Below the pieces are notes generated by a model. That model was given only the letters and a program-made list of their open reading frames with translations. It had not been told where the DNA came from and did no database searches. Of a stretch of 64,000 bases of DNA, positions 9,006-19,850 are shown in pieces; within the stretch, counting starts at the first letter, position 1, and each line of letters begins with the position of its first letter. This DNA is from Acinetobacter baumannii (GTDB lineage: Bacteria > Pseudomonadota > Gammaproteobacteria > Pseudomonadales > Moraxellaceae): the NCBI RefSeq assembly GCF_009759685.1, contig NZ_CP046654.1, forward strand, positions 2,232,001 through 2,296,000. Direction: 5' to 3'. Position numbers and translations under genes: made by a program.

Positions 9006-12000
9006 TTAACCCACTATTTCAATGGTACTTGCACCAGCGCCAAGTGGTTTCACTTGAATTTGTACAGGAATGCGTTCATGCATTTCTTGAATGTGTGAGA
9101 TGAGAATGACCTGACGTCCCTGATTTTGCAGTTGGTCTAAAGCATTCATGACCATGTGCAAAGATGAGGCATCTAAAGTACCAAAACCTTCATCAATAAA
9201 CAGTGATTCAATTTTCATTGAACCCGATGCCATATTGGCAATCGCTAAAGACAAGGCAAGGGCAGTTAAGAACGACTCACCGCCAGATAAAGAGGCAACT
9301 GAGCGGGTTTCTCCATCCATGTCGTGGTCAATAATGGCAAGACTTAAGGACTGATCAAGACGTTTTAGCGTATAACGCTGAGAAAGCATCGCCAGTTGTT
9401 GGTTGGCATGTTCAACTAAAATATCTAGGTGATATTGCTGAGCATAGTCACGGAACTCTTTACCTTTGGCATCACCAATCAAGCCTGAAATTTTGCTCCA
9501 GCGATGTTCTTCTTGTTGAATGTTTTGAATTTGTTCAGCGTATTTTTGCTGTTTGGCAAGGTTTTGCTGATGTAATTCAAGCTTCAGCTTTAGTCCATCA
9601 CGCACTTCAAGCTGTGCTTTGAGCTTTGCAATATTGTCTTGAATGAGAGTAACGAGCTTTTCGTATTCAATATCTGGCTGAGTTTGTAAGTGCTCGCTTA
9701 ATTGCTCTTGCATCGTTTTAAGGGCAGAAGAGGCTTCACTTAATAAACGCTCGGCATGATTAAGACGGTTACGAATGTCTTGCTCTTGTGCTGAATTAAT
9801 CTGTATGAGTGCCGTAAGATCAGATGCCTGAAAATCAGTATGGGCTTTTAACCAGTTTTGAATTTGCCCATCAATCTGCTGTTGATGTTGTTCTGTGTGT
9901 TGATGCTGATGTTTAAGTTGATCGAGCGCCTGTTTTTGCTGTTCAAAGTGTTGTCTAGTTTGTTCGAAACGCTGTTTAGCCTCATGATACGCCGTTTGTT
10001 GGTGCTGACGTTTAGCGTCATGCTCAATTAACCATTCATGTGGCTTAATATCCGAACGGCCCGTCATTTGCTGAATGAGCGATACCGCTTTTTCATTATT
10101 TTGTTGACCTTTAAGCGTAATCTCTTGGAGATTTTGTTCGATCTCATCAATTTGCTTGATCATTTGCTCAAGATTGGCAGCTAACATTTTAAGATCTTGT
10201 TGCTGCTGTTCAAAACGCTGTGCAAGCTGTTCTTGTAGTTCAAGTTGCTTAGCGCGTGCATCAAGAATAGCCCAAGTCTGCTTAGCTGTTTGGCTACTTG
10301 CTTGCTGCCATGCGTGCTGTTCGGTTTCCGACAAACACTCAACAATATGTTGAACTTGTTGTTGCCATTGCTGTGCTGTATTAAGCAAACTTTCATTACG
10401 TTGAATCGTTTGAACAAGCTGATTGTGTTGTTTAATGGCTTGGGTTAAACGCACATTTTCTGAGTCAAATAAACTTATGGCAGTTTGTGTCGCTTGTCTC
10501 AGCTCATTAAGTGTTTGTAAGATTTGTTCAGGAGCTTGATTAAGCTCAATGTGTAATTGATTGAGGTTAAACGCTTGCTCAAGTTCTTGCTGTAAGTGCG
10601 TCTGTTTTACTTGCAGTTGAGCTAGATATTTCTGAACTTGTTCAAGCTCGGCCCGGCACTGAGTAAGTGCATGTTGCTGGGTTTGCCATGCATTAAACTT
10701 AGTTTGTTCGAGTGCAATAGCTTGTTGCTCTTGCTGTTGCTGTAAATCGAACAAGGCCTTGGAGACTGCACTGTCATCAATACGATAAGGATGGTGGGTG
10801 CTTCCACAGACCAAACACGCTTCACCTTCTTTAAGATTGGCACGTAACTGTTCAATATTTTCGGTGTGTAGTAAACGTTGCTGTTGCAGGATGTGCTGTA
10901 ACTTTTCACGTTCAGTTTTTGCTGTTTGGTAGTCTTGTTCAGCTAACTGGCAAACGGTTTTAAGTTGGTCTTCTTGCGCGGAGGCTTGAGTATGTTTTTC
11001 GGTGAATTGCTGAAGCTCAGCATATAGCTCATGATAAATTTTTATTTTCTGTTGAATCAGATCTAACTGCGTGACTTGAGCAAGTTTCTGATCTTTATCT
11101 TTACGCTGTTGTTCAAGCTTTAACTCAATCTGTTCAACGGTGCCTAGTGAAACTGTGAGTTGTTCGAGTTCATTTTTAGCTTCCGATAGCTTTTGGCGAG
11201 CAAGGGTAGGGTTACCGAGCTGTTCTTCAATTGCTTGGTAATTTTGAATAAATTGCCCAAGTTGATGAAGATGCGCTGAAAGGCCCTTATCTAATACAGC
11301 ATATTGCTGAGTCTGGATCAGCTGCTGTTGTAGATGAATTTTGTTCTGCTCAAGCTGTGCAATATGCTGTTGTACAGCGTTTTGCTGCTGTTGTAGTGGG
11401 CTTAGGTTTTGCTCAAGTACCTGTCTTTTTTCTTTGCACTTTTTATATTCATCGGCAATAAAAGCACGTTCTTGAATGGACTGCCGAACTTGATTTAAGG
11501 CTTGTTGATGCTGTTGCTCAAAATCGAGGGTCTGTTTGAGCTGTTGTTCTGCAAGTTGATATTGTTTTTGTCCCGTTTCAAAAATTTGTACCAACTCATT
11601 AAACTTGGTTTGAGCTTGCTGAATTTGCGGTTCAAGTTGTTGTAGGGTCTGTAAATTTTGAGCTTGCTGAAAAACTTGTGGGCGTATTTCAGAGAAAACT
11701 TCGAGTCGTTTTAATTGCTCACGTTCACTAGCCAGTTGTTGATGGTGATTTTGCTGGGTTTGAAACTGTTGCTGTTTCGATTGAACTTCTTGCTCAAGTT
11801 TTGCTTTGCGTTCAAACCATTGTTGCTGTTTGTCTAAGACATGTTTTTGTTGTTCTAACTGTTGATAGTTTTGTTCGGCTTGCTGGTATTGCTCGGTAAA
11901 TGCAGCAATCTCTTCATCAGACAAAATTTCAATATGGCCTAAAAACTCTTCCAGCTGTTTACGCTGCTTTGCAATATCGGCTGTTTTACGAAAAGCCAGT

Positions 12001-12602
12001 TCACCGATTTTGGCGAAAATGCTGGAGTTGGTCAGGTACTCAAGTAATTCACCACGTTCGCTGTCTCGAGCTTTTAAAAATGCGGTTACTTCGGACTGGG
12101 CAAGTAGCACCGCACGAGTAAATTGTTCAAAAGAAAGCTGGGTAATTTGTTTAACTTTTTCATCAACCGCTTTGGCTTTATCGGCAAGTACTACACCATC
12201 GGTCAAGCATTTTAAGTGGCGCTGCACACTTTGTAATTTACCATTTGGGTTTTCACGTGCACGTTTAATTTCCCAACGAGCCAAATAACGCTTTTGATCT
12301 TGCGCAATAAAGCAAAGCTCAGCAAAACCATGTCCTGTACCACGGCGTAAAACAGTTAAAGGAGAGTTGGTTAGTAACTCGGAACCATCGACATCTTTTA
12401 ATTTGCCATCGCTGTCTTTAAGGCGAGGAACCCGATTAAATAAGGCCAGACACATGGCATCTAAAATGGTCGATTTACCTGCGCCAGTTTTCCCCACAAT
12501 CGCAATAAGACCTGCATGGGCCAGAGGTGCGCTTTCAAAATCAATAAAATGTTCATCAGCAAGCGATGCCAGATTTTTTATTCGAATGGATAAAATTTTC
12601 AT
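9006..12602 (-). CDS. sbcC: Nuclease subunit SbcC (SMC-like ATPase)
   Basis: A 1198-residue ABC ATPase of the Rad50/SbcC class. Walker A GKTGAGKST at about 37-45; long glutamine-rich coiled coil; zinc-hook CLVC near residue 598; signature SLSGGESFLTALALSLA and Walker B SLFIDEGFGTLD near the C-terminus. With SbcD it forms the complex that cleaves hairpins and processes DNA ends at palindromes and collapsed forks. It lies 9 bases downstream of sbcD. The coiled coil is unusually glutamine-rich, as is common in Acinetobacter SbcC. Confidence 0.95.
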   Translation of the reverse strand: MKILSIRIKNLASLADEHFIDFESAPLAHAGLIAIVGKTGAGKSTILDAMCLALFNRVPRLKDSDGKLKDVDGSELLTNSPLTVLRRGTGHGFAELCFIAQDQKRYLARWEIKRARENPNGKLQSVQRHLKCLTDGVVLADKAKAVDEKVKQITQLSFEQFTRAVLLAQSEVTAFLKARDSERGELLEYLTNSSIFAKIGELAFRKTADIAKQRKQLEEFLGHIEILSDEEIAAFTEQYQQAEQNYQQLEQQKHVLDKQQQWFERKAKLEQEVQSKQQQFQTQQNHHQQLASEREQLKRLEVFSEIRPQVFQQAQNLQTLQQLEPQIQQAQTKFNELVQIFETGQKQYQLAEQQLKQTLDFEQQHQQALNQVRQSIQERAFIADEYKKCKEKRQVLEQNLSPLQQQQNAVQQHIAQLEQNKIHLQQQLIQTQQYAVLDKGLSAHLHQLGQFIQNYQAIEEQLGNPTLARQKLSEAKNELEQLTVSLGTVEQIELKLEQQRKDKDQKLAQVTQLDLIQQKIKIYHELYAELQQFTEKHTQASAQEDQLKTVCQLAEQDYQTAKTEREKLQHILQQQRLLHTENIEQLRANLKEGEACLVCGSTHHPYRIDDSAVSKALFDLQQQQEQQAIALEQTKFNAWQTQQHALTQCRAELEQVQKYLAQLQVKQTHLQQELEQAFNLNQLHIELNQAPEQILQTLNELRQATQTAISLFDSENVRLTQAIKQHNQLVQTIQRNESLLNTAQQWQQQVQHIVECLSETEQHAWQQASSQTAKQTWAILDARAKQLELQEQLAQRFEQQQQDLKMLAANLEQMIKQIDEIEQNLQEITLKGQQNNEKAVSLIQQMTGRSDIKPHEWLIEHDAKRQHQQTAYHEAKQRFEQTRQHFEQQKQALDQLKHQHQHTEQHQQQIDGQIQNWLKAHTDFQASDLTALIQINSAQEQDIRNRLNHAERLLSEASSALKTMQEQLSEHLQTQPDIEYEKLVTLIQDNIAKLKAQLEVRDGLKLKLELHQQNLAKQQKYAEQIQNIQQEEHRWSKISGLIGDAKGKEFRDYAQQYHLDILVEHANQQLAMLSQRYTLKRLDQSLSLAIIDHDMDGETRSVASLSGGESFLTALALSLAIANMASGSMKIESLFIDEGFGTLDASSLHMVMNALDQLQNQGRQVILISHIQEMHERIPVQIQVKPLGAGASTIEIVG

Positions 12603-12611
12603 GACATATCC

Positions 12612-13868
12612 TTAATGGCTTGCATCATTTTCAAGATGTTTTTGTGCTTCTTGTACCAGACTCAGAAAATCTTTTAAGACCGCATCATCGGCGCTGTAAC
12701 CTTGTTTTTCCCAGATATTTTGAAAGAGTTTTTCTGGTGTTGGTGGCTCAAGAGCAATGTGCTGGGTAGTATTTGAATTAGTCGCGTCTTTGTTTACGTA
12801 TTGACGTGAAATACGCACTAAACGATAGCGGTCAGGTGGTAGAGCAGCTTCAAACTGCTGACGTAAATTCGGCTGTGGTGGCGTTAAACTATAATATTCA
12901 ATATCGACATATTCACGGTGGTCAATATTTTCAATCACGCCGTGAGGCAAGGCTTGGAGTTGTTGCAGTACTTCGTTTAGCTCACCACGAATGCGGTGCA
13001 ATTGTATGCAGCGCGGAATTTCCACAGCTTCAAATTGCAAACGGCTGTCCGTATCTTGAGAAGGGTCGATTTTGACCTCAACTACTTGGTGCTTATAGTT
13101 AATTTCGCTAAAAGAAAGCGGAATGGGTGAACCGCTATAACGAATGTGCGGCTGACCTACTTTTTGTGGTTTATGTAAGTGCCCTAAAGCGACATAGTCG
13201 ACCGCATCTTCAAATAACGTCGTTGAAAGCGCCTCTTCATTACCAATAATAATGGGGCGTTCAGAGTCGGATGTTTCCCCACCTTGCATATGCGCATGCG
13301 ACATCAAAATCAGGGCTTGGTCCGGTGTCTTGCGACGTTTGGCTTCGGCAATGAGTTGCTGGTGCAAATAGGCAATCGCATTTTTGCTATTGGTGGTATG
13401 TTCGTTAAAGCCCGTAATTTCAGCCGAACGTAAAAAAGGCAGGGCAAGGCACCACGCCACAATATCTTGATTTTGGTTATAGATAGGTAAAAGCAGTCGA
13501 TCGAGATCTAGGGTTTTATCTTCATTCCAGCGAACCACACCTACGGTTTTTGCATTGTATTTTTCTAAAAGCGGTTCGACCTGTTCAATACGGTAGCCTG
13601 AGTCATGGTTACCCGCAATCATGAGTGTTTGCATGTGCGGTGCAATACGATGGGCATCTGCTAAAAATTGGTAGAGTTGTTTTTGTGCTTGTGAACCCGG
13701 GTTAATGACATCAAAAATATCGCCAGCAATAAGCAGGGCATGTGGTTGTTTTTCTTGAATTTGAGTGAGCAACCAGCTTAAAAATTGTTGGTGTTCGTAG
13801 TGTCGTGAATGATTATAAAAAAACTGCCCCAAATGCCAGTCAGAAGTATGTAGAAAATGTACGGACAT
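12612..13868 (-). CDS. sbcD: Nuclease subunit SbcD
   Basis: A 418-residue Mre11-type metallophosphoesterase: HTSDWHLGQ (residues about 6-14), LIAGDIFD, MIAGNHDS, SHAHMQGG and ALGHLHKPQ, giving the two-metal site. It supplies the ATP-dependent exonuclease and ssDNA endonuclease of SbcCD. The start at 13868 gives MSVHFLHTSDWHLGQ; an ATG at 13880 is an alternative. First gene of sbcDC. Confidence 0.94.
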   Translation of the reverse strand: MSVHFLHTSDWHLGQFFYNHSRHYEHQQFLSWLLTQIQEKQPHALLIAGDIFDVINPGSQAQKQLYQFLADAHRIAPHMQTLMIAGNHDSGYRIEQVEPLLEKYNAKTVGVVRWNEDKTLDLDRLLLPIYNQNQDIVAWCLALPFLRSAEITGFNEHTTNSKNAIAYLHQQLIAEAKRRKTPDQALILMSHAHMQGGETSDSERPIIIGNEEALSTTLFEDAVDYVALGHLHKPQKVGQPHIRYSGSPIPLSFSEINYKHQVVEVKIDPSQDTDSRLQFEAVEIPRCIQLHRIRGELNEVLQQLQALPHGVIENIDHREYVDIEYYSLTPPQPNLRQQFEAALPPDRYRLVRISRQYVNKDATNSNTTQHIALEPPTPEKLFQNIWEKQGYSADDAVLKDFLSLVQEAQKHLENDASH

Positions 13869-14044
13869 AGAAACAGACATCAAGCCAAAATAAACACAGA
13901 TACGTTAGCATAAATTGGCAGGAGATTTTATCAAGACATTTTAAAGTGCTCGTTATTTAAGCTCGCAATGAAACCTGAATTAAATTGTTCACTTTAAATG
14001 CTGCTTTGTTACTATCAGGTCAAACCATGAACTTTGAGAACAAA

Positions 14045-14518
14045 ATGGCTATTCATAAATACGAAGTAAAAATACAGTGGGAAGGCAATACGGGTACAGG
14101 CACTTCCTCTTATCGTTCATATAAACGCGATTTTAGTATTCAGCATCCTCAAAAGACGACTATTCAAGGTTCTTCAGACCCTGCCTATTTGGGCGATGTG
14201 ACCAGATGGAACCCAGAAGATTTATTGGTCGTGTCAGCTTCTGCTTGTCATAAGCTTTGGTATTTACACCTATGTGCAGTCAATCATATTCACGTTGTGA
14301 GTTATGTCGATCATGCACTTGGTTTTATGGAAGATACAGATCCGGTCAAACGTGGTCATTTTACCCAAATTATTTTAAGGCCCGAGGTTGTTTTAGAAAA
14401 AGGGGCTGACCAAGAGCTTGCAGCAAAACTGCATGAAGAAGCACATCACGAATGTATGATTGCCAATTCGGTAAATTTTCCAATTACATGTGAAGCCAGC
14501 TTTAGCTTTGCTGAATAA
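14045..14518 (+). CDS. OsmC family peroxiredoxin-like protein
   Basis: A 157-residue OsmC/Ohr-fold protein: N-terminal YEVKIQWEGNTGTGTSSYRSYKRDF, then ADPAYLGD-like segment, NPEDLLVVSASACHKLWYLHLC containing the first redox cysteine (Cys in SACH), and EAHHECMIANSVNF with the second. Family members reduce organic hydroperoxides with paired cysteines. The start at 14045 matches related proteins; ATG 14027 with AGG upstream is an alternative. Monocistronic. Confidence 0.85.
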   Translation: MAIHKYEVKIQWEGNTGTGTSSYRSYKRDFSIQHPQKTTIQGSSDPAYLGDVTRWNPEDLLVVSASACHKLWYLHLCAVNHIHVVSYVDHALGFMEDTDPVKRGHFTQIILRPEVVLEKGADQELAAKLHEEAHHECMIANSVNFPITCEASFSFAE

Positions 14519-14529
14519 TTCATATGAAA

Positions 14530-14557
14530 TAGCCACCGATAAAAGGCGGTGGCTATA
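14530..14557. terminator. Bidirectional terminator
   Basis: TAGCCACCG / CGGTGGCTA perfect stem with a 9-base loop between the convergent OsmC-like and VOC genes. Confidence 0.75.
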
Positions 14558-14591
14558 AATTAAAAATAATTAAAGTCGTTAAATAAAATCT

Positions 14592-14969
14592 TTAAGCTGC
14601 ATTTTCATCGACTTGAAAAATACCAAAAACGTTGTGGTCTAAATCGACAAAGTAACCATGCCAAGCGCGGCCTGGAATAGCGAATTTATCCATTGCCACA
14701 ATGCCACCTTGCGCTAAAATTTTTGCAGCCACTTCATCGAAGTTTTCCACCTGAACCGAACAGGTAAATGCATTGGTGCCATATTCCATTGGAGGTGTTT
14801 GAGCAGGGCGTTTTAATAGTCCACCCATAATTGAAGGTGTCTCTATGCGGTAATATTCAATAGGTAAGCTTTCATCGAGTTTAAATTGCCAACCAAACAC
14901 AGCTTGATAAAACTGCGCATCGCGGGCAGGGTTTGAAGACTGGATTTCAAAATAGGCAATATTGTTCAT
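14592..14969 (-). CDS. VOC (glyoxalase/bleomycin-resistance fold) protein
   Basis: A 125-residue protein with a single VOC module pair: FEIQSSNPARDAQFYQAVFGWQF at the N-terminus and YFVDLDHNVFGIFQ at the C-terminus. VOC proteins bind a divalent metal and act on small molecules; the substrate cannot be told. The second half (GRAWHGYFVDLDHN) matches stand-alone predicted lactoylglutathione lyase relatives. A small RNA gene with its own terminator lies upstream on the same strand. Confidence 0.8.
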   Translation of the reverse strand: MNNIAYFEIQSSNPARDAQFYQAVFGWQFKLDESLPIEYYRIETPSIMGGLLKRPAQTPPMEYGTNAFTCSVQVENFDEVAAKILAQGGIVAMDKFAIPGRAWHGYFVDLDHNVFGIFQVDENAA

Positions 14970-15073
14970 ATTATTTAAATCATATTTTTATGGTGTAAAA
15001 AGTATACGCATAGCCTTTATAGCCACGAAAGCACTATTGTGTATGGTGAGCGTAAAATAAATGAAAGTGCTAG

Positions 15074-15250
15074 AAAATAAAAACCGACGATTCGAGTGAT
15101 GAGAGAATCGTCGGTCAAAAACTTCATCAAGGGTTTCGGCTGCTAACAAAACCTAATCCGAAGGAAGAAAGAGTCGTAATGAAAGGTCACCGAAACAATT
15201 TTGCGGATGCCGTGCAAAGGAAGTATTCGGTTGCTGCGACCTTGTTACCC
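15074..15250 (-). ncRNA. Predicted intergenic small RNA with strong terminator
   Basis: A 379-base gap without a protein gene. On the minus strand it ends in a perfect 10-bp hairpin (CCGACGATTC / GAATCGTCGG, 15084-15114) followed by TTTTTATTTT. The upstream ~130 bases are far richer in C and G than the flanks, with pyrimidine-rich stretches such as CTTCCTTTGC and CTTTCTTCCTTCGG that suit single-stranded target-binding loops. TTATATAGGG at its head could be a -10 region and start. The terminator lies upstream of the VOC gene on the same strand, so it ends a separate short transcript. Acinetobacter Aar RNA is of similar size, but identity is not claimed. Confidence 0.55.
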
Positions 15251-15348
15251 TATATAACGTCAAGAGATCAGGATTGGTTGACAGAAAAATGAAAAAAAAT
15301 CGAAAAAAATTTATAATTATTTTTTGAACCCATAAATTAGGCAAAAAT

Positions 15349-15801
15349 ATGACCAAATTACGTTCTTACTTTCTCTGGTTTTTTGCTTTATGCATCGTGC
15401 TTACTTTAATTGTCGGTGTGATTGCAGCACTATTACCAGCGAGTGTAGGCGGTATTTTAACAGCCGTTCCATATTTAGGCGCAATGATTTTTGTCTTATT
15501 TAGATTTTTAAAGAAAGAACGCCGTGCACCGACAGTACCAGAAAAAAAGAAATTTACGTTAGGTTTTACCCTCATATTTTGGGGCTATAACTTGTGTGGT
15601 GTTTTATTTGGTCTGTTTTTATTTTCAAGACAAGACCCTGAGATTTTGCAAAACTTTATGCTTTACCTCAAACAGCCTCAGTTCTTAAGCATTATGGTGA
15701 TTATGCTTTTAATGTTAGCTATTCCGCTTTATTTAATTACCTACTGGTTTTATGGCAAACAAGCCCAGCGCATGGCAAACAAAATGTTTAATGCGTCATA
15801 A
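15349..15801 (+). CDS. Small inner-membrane protein, ABZJ_00895-like family
   Basis: A 150-residue protein with four hydrophobic segments (about residues 8-28, 34-50, 73-92, 113-133) and a basic loop KKERRAPTVPEKKK between the second and third. I associate this architecture with an Acinetobacter-restricted family of unknown function (ABZJ_00895 family). No operon partner. Function unknown. Confidence 0.65.
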   Translation: MTKLRSYFLWFFALCIVLTLIVGVIAALLPASVGGILTAVPYLGAMIFVLFRFLKKERRAPTVPEKKKFTLGFTLIFWGYNLCGVLFGLFLFSRQDPEILQNFMLYLKQPQFLSIMVIMLLMLAIPLYLITYWFYGKQAQRMANKMFNAS

Positions 15802-15889
15802 CTCACCACAAAAACTGATACGATTAGATCGTTATTAAATTTTATAACTATATTAATTAAAAACTGCTGTCCTCGGTTTTGGAGGAAAT

Positions 15890-16795
15890 ATGAATAAGAA
15901 TGTATTAATCACAGGTGCCAGTGGCTTTATTGGAACGCATTTAATTAGGTTCCTGCTACAAAAAAATTATAACGTGATTGCGGTGACACGGCAGGCTGGA
16001 AAGAAATCTGACCATCCTGCCTTGCAGTGGGTACAAAAGTTCGAAGATATTTCGACCCGTCAAATTGATTATGTGGTGAATTTGGCCGGTGCAAATATTG
16101 GTGAGAAACGCTGGACCGAGTCACGTAAAAAACACCTCATTGAAAGCCGTGTAAATACGACCCAAAAACTGTATGCATGGCTCAAGCAATCTCAAATTTT
16201 TCCTGAAGTGATTGTCTCTGGTTCTGCAATTGGTTATTACGGTATAGATAATCAAGAAAAGTGGACAGAGGTGTGCACTGAACAAAGTTCGCCACAGCCC
16301 ATTTTCATGTCTCAGCTTTGCCAAGAGTGGGAACGCGCAGCGTTAGCAGACTCTCAGCAAAATACTAAAATTATTCGTTTAGGCGTTGTGTTCGGGCAGG
16401 GTGGCGGCATCTTGCCTAAAATGTTGCTTTCTATTCGACTCAATTTAGTCGGTCAAATTGGTCACGGACGTCAGCCTGTAGTATGGGTACATATTGAAGA
16501 CGTATTAAACGCAATTGAGTTTATATTCAAGCATCCTCAATCTGCTCAAATTCACAATGTCGTGGCCCCAGAAAACGTGACCCAAAAGGTATTTGTTGAA
16601 CAAGCTGCCAAAGTTTTGAATAAGAAACCAATGTTGTCGGCGCCTAGTACAGTTTTTCGCTGTTTGTTAGGAGAGCAGTCGCAATTGATCTTAAATGGGC
16701 AATACGTCAAACCCGCTGCCTTACAAGCAGAAGGATTTGAGTTTGCTTATCCTCAATTAAAAATGGCTTTAGAGAATATACTCGCCTCAGGCTAA
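15890..16795 (+). CDS. TIGR01777-type epimerase/oxidoreductase (YfcH-like)
   Basis: A 301-residue extended SDR protein: NAD(P)-binding GASGFIG at 9-15, VVNLAGANIGEKRWTESRK, SGSAIGYYG with the active-site Tyr, and QPVVWVHIEDVLNAIEF, which are hallmarks of the SDR39U1/YfcH group. The substrate is unknown. GGAGGAAAT directly before the ATG is a strong ribosome site. Its 3' end overlaps the convergent thiO by 9 bases. Confidence 0.85.
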   Translation: MNKNVLITGASGFIGTHLIRFLLQKNYNVIAVTRQAGKKSDHPALQWVQKFEDISTRQIDYVVNLAGANIGEKRWTESRKKHLIESRVNTTQKLYAWLKQSQIFPEVIVSGSAIGYYGIDNQEKWTEVCTEQSSPQPIFMSQLCQEWERAALADSQQNTKIIRLGVVFGQGGGILPKMLLSIRLNLVGQIGHGRQPVVWVHIEDVLNAIEFIFKHPQSAQIHNVVAPENVTQKVFVEQAAKVLNKKPMLSAPSTVFRCLLGEQSQLILNGQYVKPAALQAEGFEFAYPQLKMALENILASG

Positions 16796-17902
16796 GATTT
16801 TATTTTGCAAACGCTCTGGGGAATATGCTTTGGCATCAACTAATGTTGGTTGTCCTAGCATAAGCTGACGGAGCAATTGCGCAGAACCTGCGCCCATACA
16901 CAAACCATTTCTAAAGTGCCCAAAGTTTGCCCATAGGTTGTCCATTTCAGGCATTCTACCAATGTATGGAACACCGTTTGGTGAACTTGGTCTGAGACCT
17001 GCCCATCGATGTACAATCGGGAAATCGGCCAGTTCAGGCACCATTTCTAAACATGCTTCTAAAATATTGTGCTGTGTAGTTTCATCGGTAGAGGTGTCAA
17101 AGCCGCGATGTGCCATGCTAGACCCGCACACAATATGACCGTCCATACGTGGAATCAAATACATGACTCGATTCATACACATGGTCGGTAGCCAGTGAGC
17201 AGGGGTTTTAAATAACAGCATCTGACCTTGCACAGGTTCGACTGGAATGTCGAGTTGTAATTGTGAGTTCCAGTAATGGCTCCAAGCGCCCGAAGTTATT
17301 ACAAAATGGTCTGCTGTATGTTTGCGGCCATCTTCGGTTTGGAGTGCTTGTATGGCATCACCTTGTTGAATCAGTTTTTTAACAGGAGTGTGTTCGAAAA
17401 ACTCAACATTTGGATGTTGCTTTAAATAGCTAATCAGGGACTGTAATACGCGTGGATTGCGAATATTAGACAGTTCAGGGAAATAAATCGCTTCTTGAAA
17501 TTGTTCGGAAATGTGCGGATTAACTTGTTCTAAGGCATCTCTTTGTAAATATTCACAGCGCTGCATCGGCTCTTGATGCTGCTCGGCGTAGGAAAGTCCA
17601 ACGTCAAAATCTTCTTCATCAAAAATCAGCATGCCTGTGTCATGTATTTCAAAATCAATCCCTGTAACAGGGTAGAGCTTTTGGTTCCATGCTTGATAAG
17701 AGGCTTTGCCAAATTGAGCGAGTTGGTTCACTGCATGCACATAACGCCACGGGTACATCGGAGAGAGAATACCTCCGCCAGCCCAAGAGGCTGCTTGTCC
17801 CGCTTGTTGTTGATCAAAAATGCTGATCGTACAGCCTTGTTCAACCAACTCCAGCGCAGACATTAATCCACTTATGCCCGCGCCAATGATTGCAATATGC
17901 AT
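16787..17902 (-). CDS. thiO: FAD-dependent oxidoreductase, glycine oxidase ThiO-like
   Basis: A 371-residue DAO-family flavoprotein: N-terminal dinucleotide motif GAGISG at 7-12, QAGQAASWAGGGILSPMYPWRY, VTSGAWSHYW-type segment, and C-terminal RPSSPNGVPYIGRMPEMDNLWANFGHFRNGLCMG. ThiO oxidises glycine to the iminoacetate used for thiazole synthesis in thiamine production. No other thi gene is adjacent, so a broader D-amino-acid oxidase role cannot be excluded. Located 25 bases downstream of hemB and probably co-transcribed. Confidence 0.75.
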   Translation of the reverse strand: MHIAIIGAGISGLMSALELVEQGCTISIFDQQQAGQAASWAGGGILSPMYPWRYVHAVNQLAQFGKASYQAWNQKLYPVTGIDFEIHDTGMLIFDEEDFDVGLSYAEQHQEPMQRCEYLQRDALEQVNPHISEQFQEAIYFPELSNIRNPRVLQSLISYLKQHPNVEFFEHTPVKKLIQQGDAIQALQTEDGRKHTADHFVITSGAWSHYWNSQLQLDIPVEPVQGQMLLFKTPAHWLPTMCMNRVMYLIPRMDGHIVCGSSMAHRGFDTSTDETTQHNILEACLEMVPELADFPIVHRWAGLRPSSPNGVPYIGRMPEMDNLWANFGHFRNGLCMGAGSAQLLRQLMLGQPTLVDAKAYSPERLQNKILA

Positions 17903-17927
17903 GCAGTGTTATCCTTTCTCTGCGAAC

Positions 17928-19055
<1,128 letters not shown>

Positions 19056-19083
19056 TTATCATGCTTTTAAATTTAGGCAACGT

Positions 19084-19581
19084 ATGAGTGATGAAAAGAA
19101 AAATTGGACGGGGAACATACAATTAGGCGCCAAAACTGACCTAAATGTGGTTCTCAACCAATTGTGTAAGGCGTTTAATAGCTGTCCATTTTTTAAGCAT
19201 AGTGGAATGATTATGCGTGTGGTAGATGGGCACATTGAAGGCTATGTTGAAATGCAACCTGACCTCATTGGCAATTTGGCTTTTCAGGTTTTGCATGGTG
19301 GTGTGGCTGCAACTTTGCTCGATAGCATTGGTGGAATTGTGGCAATGGAACATCTCTATCGCCGTTCAACTCCCGAAACCCTGCCTGAAACCATTAAACA
19401 GGTTACACGCTTGGCAACTGTCGATATGCGTGTAGATTATTTGGCACCGGGGCGTGGTAAATATTTTATTGCACGTGCCGAAGTCCTACGTTTAGGCCGT
19501 AAGGGCTGTACCATGCGCATGACCATGGTCAATGATGAAGATAAAGCCATTGCTGCCGGTATTGCCTCATATGCCTATTAA
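19084..19581 (+). CDS. Thioesterase superfamily protein (PaaI/YigI-type hotdog)
   Basis: A 165-residue hotdog-fold protein with the PaaI signature LHGGVAATLLDSIGG at about residues 77-91 and VDMRVDYLAPGRGKYFIARAEVLRLGRKG. Members hydrolyse acyl-CoA thioesters; substrate unknown. The ATG at 19084 fits family length, and an extended ATG at 19048 is possible. Divergent from hemB; a terminator follows. Confidence 0.82.
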   Translation: MSDEKKNWTGNIQLGAKTDLNVVLNQLCKAFNSCPFFKHSGMIMRVVDGHIEGYVEMQPDLIGNLAFQVLHGGVAATLLDSIGGIVAMEHLYRRSTPETLPETIKQVTRLATVDMRVDYLAPGRGKYFIARAEVLRLGRKGCTMRMTMVNDEDKAIAAGIASYAY

Positions 19582-19599
19582 TCTAGGCATTTAAAGCAT

Positions 19600-19627
19600 T
19601 TAAAAAGCGCTCAGGGCGCTTTTTTTC
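19600..19627 (+). terminator. Intrinsic terminator
   Basis: AAAGCGC / GCGCTTT stem with a TCAGG-type loop and a T7 tract after the thioesterase gene. Confidence 0.85.
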
Positions 19628-19850
19628 ATATTAAAAAAGATAAAAATTTTACAAAAACTTTGAGATAAACATTAATTTAATTAGAACGAACGCATTAGTT
19701 ATATTTTTTTATTCTCATATCATGAGGTTTTAGCGTTAAAATTATCTCCTTTGACAATGCGGTATGTCTTGTTTATAGAAAAATAAAAACTCTATAACAA
19801 GGTGTAGTGCGAGATTGATGGCAAAGCCAACTCATCTTTAGGAACATACC

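Noticed and set aside
10156..10448. Cysteine/serine-rich frames opposite sbcC
   Set aside because: Shadows of the glutamine-codon-rich coiled coil of SbcC.
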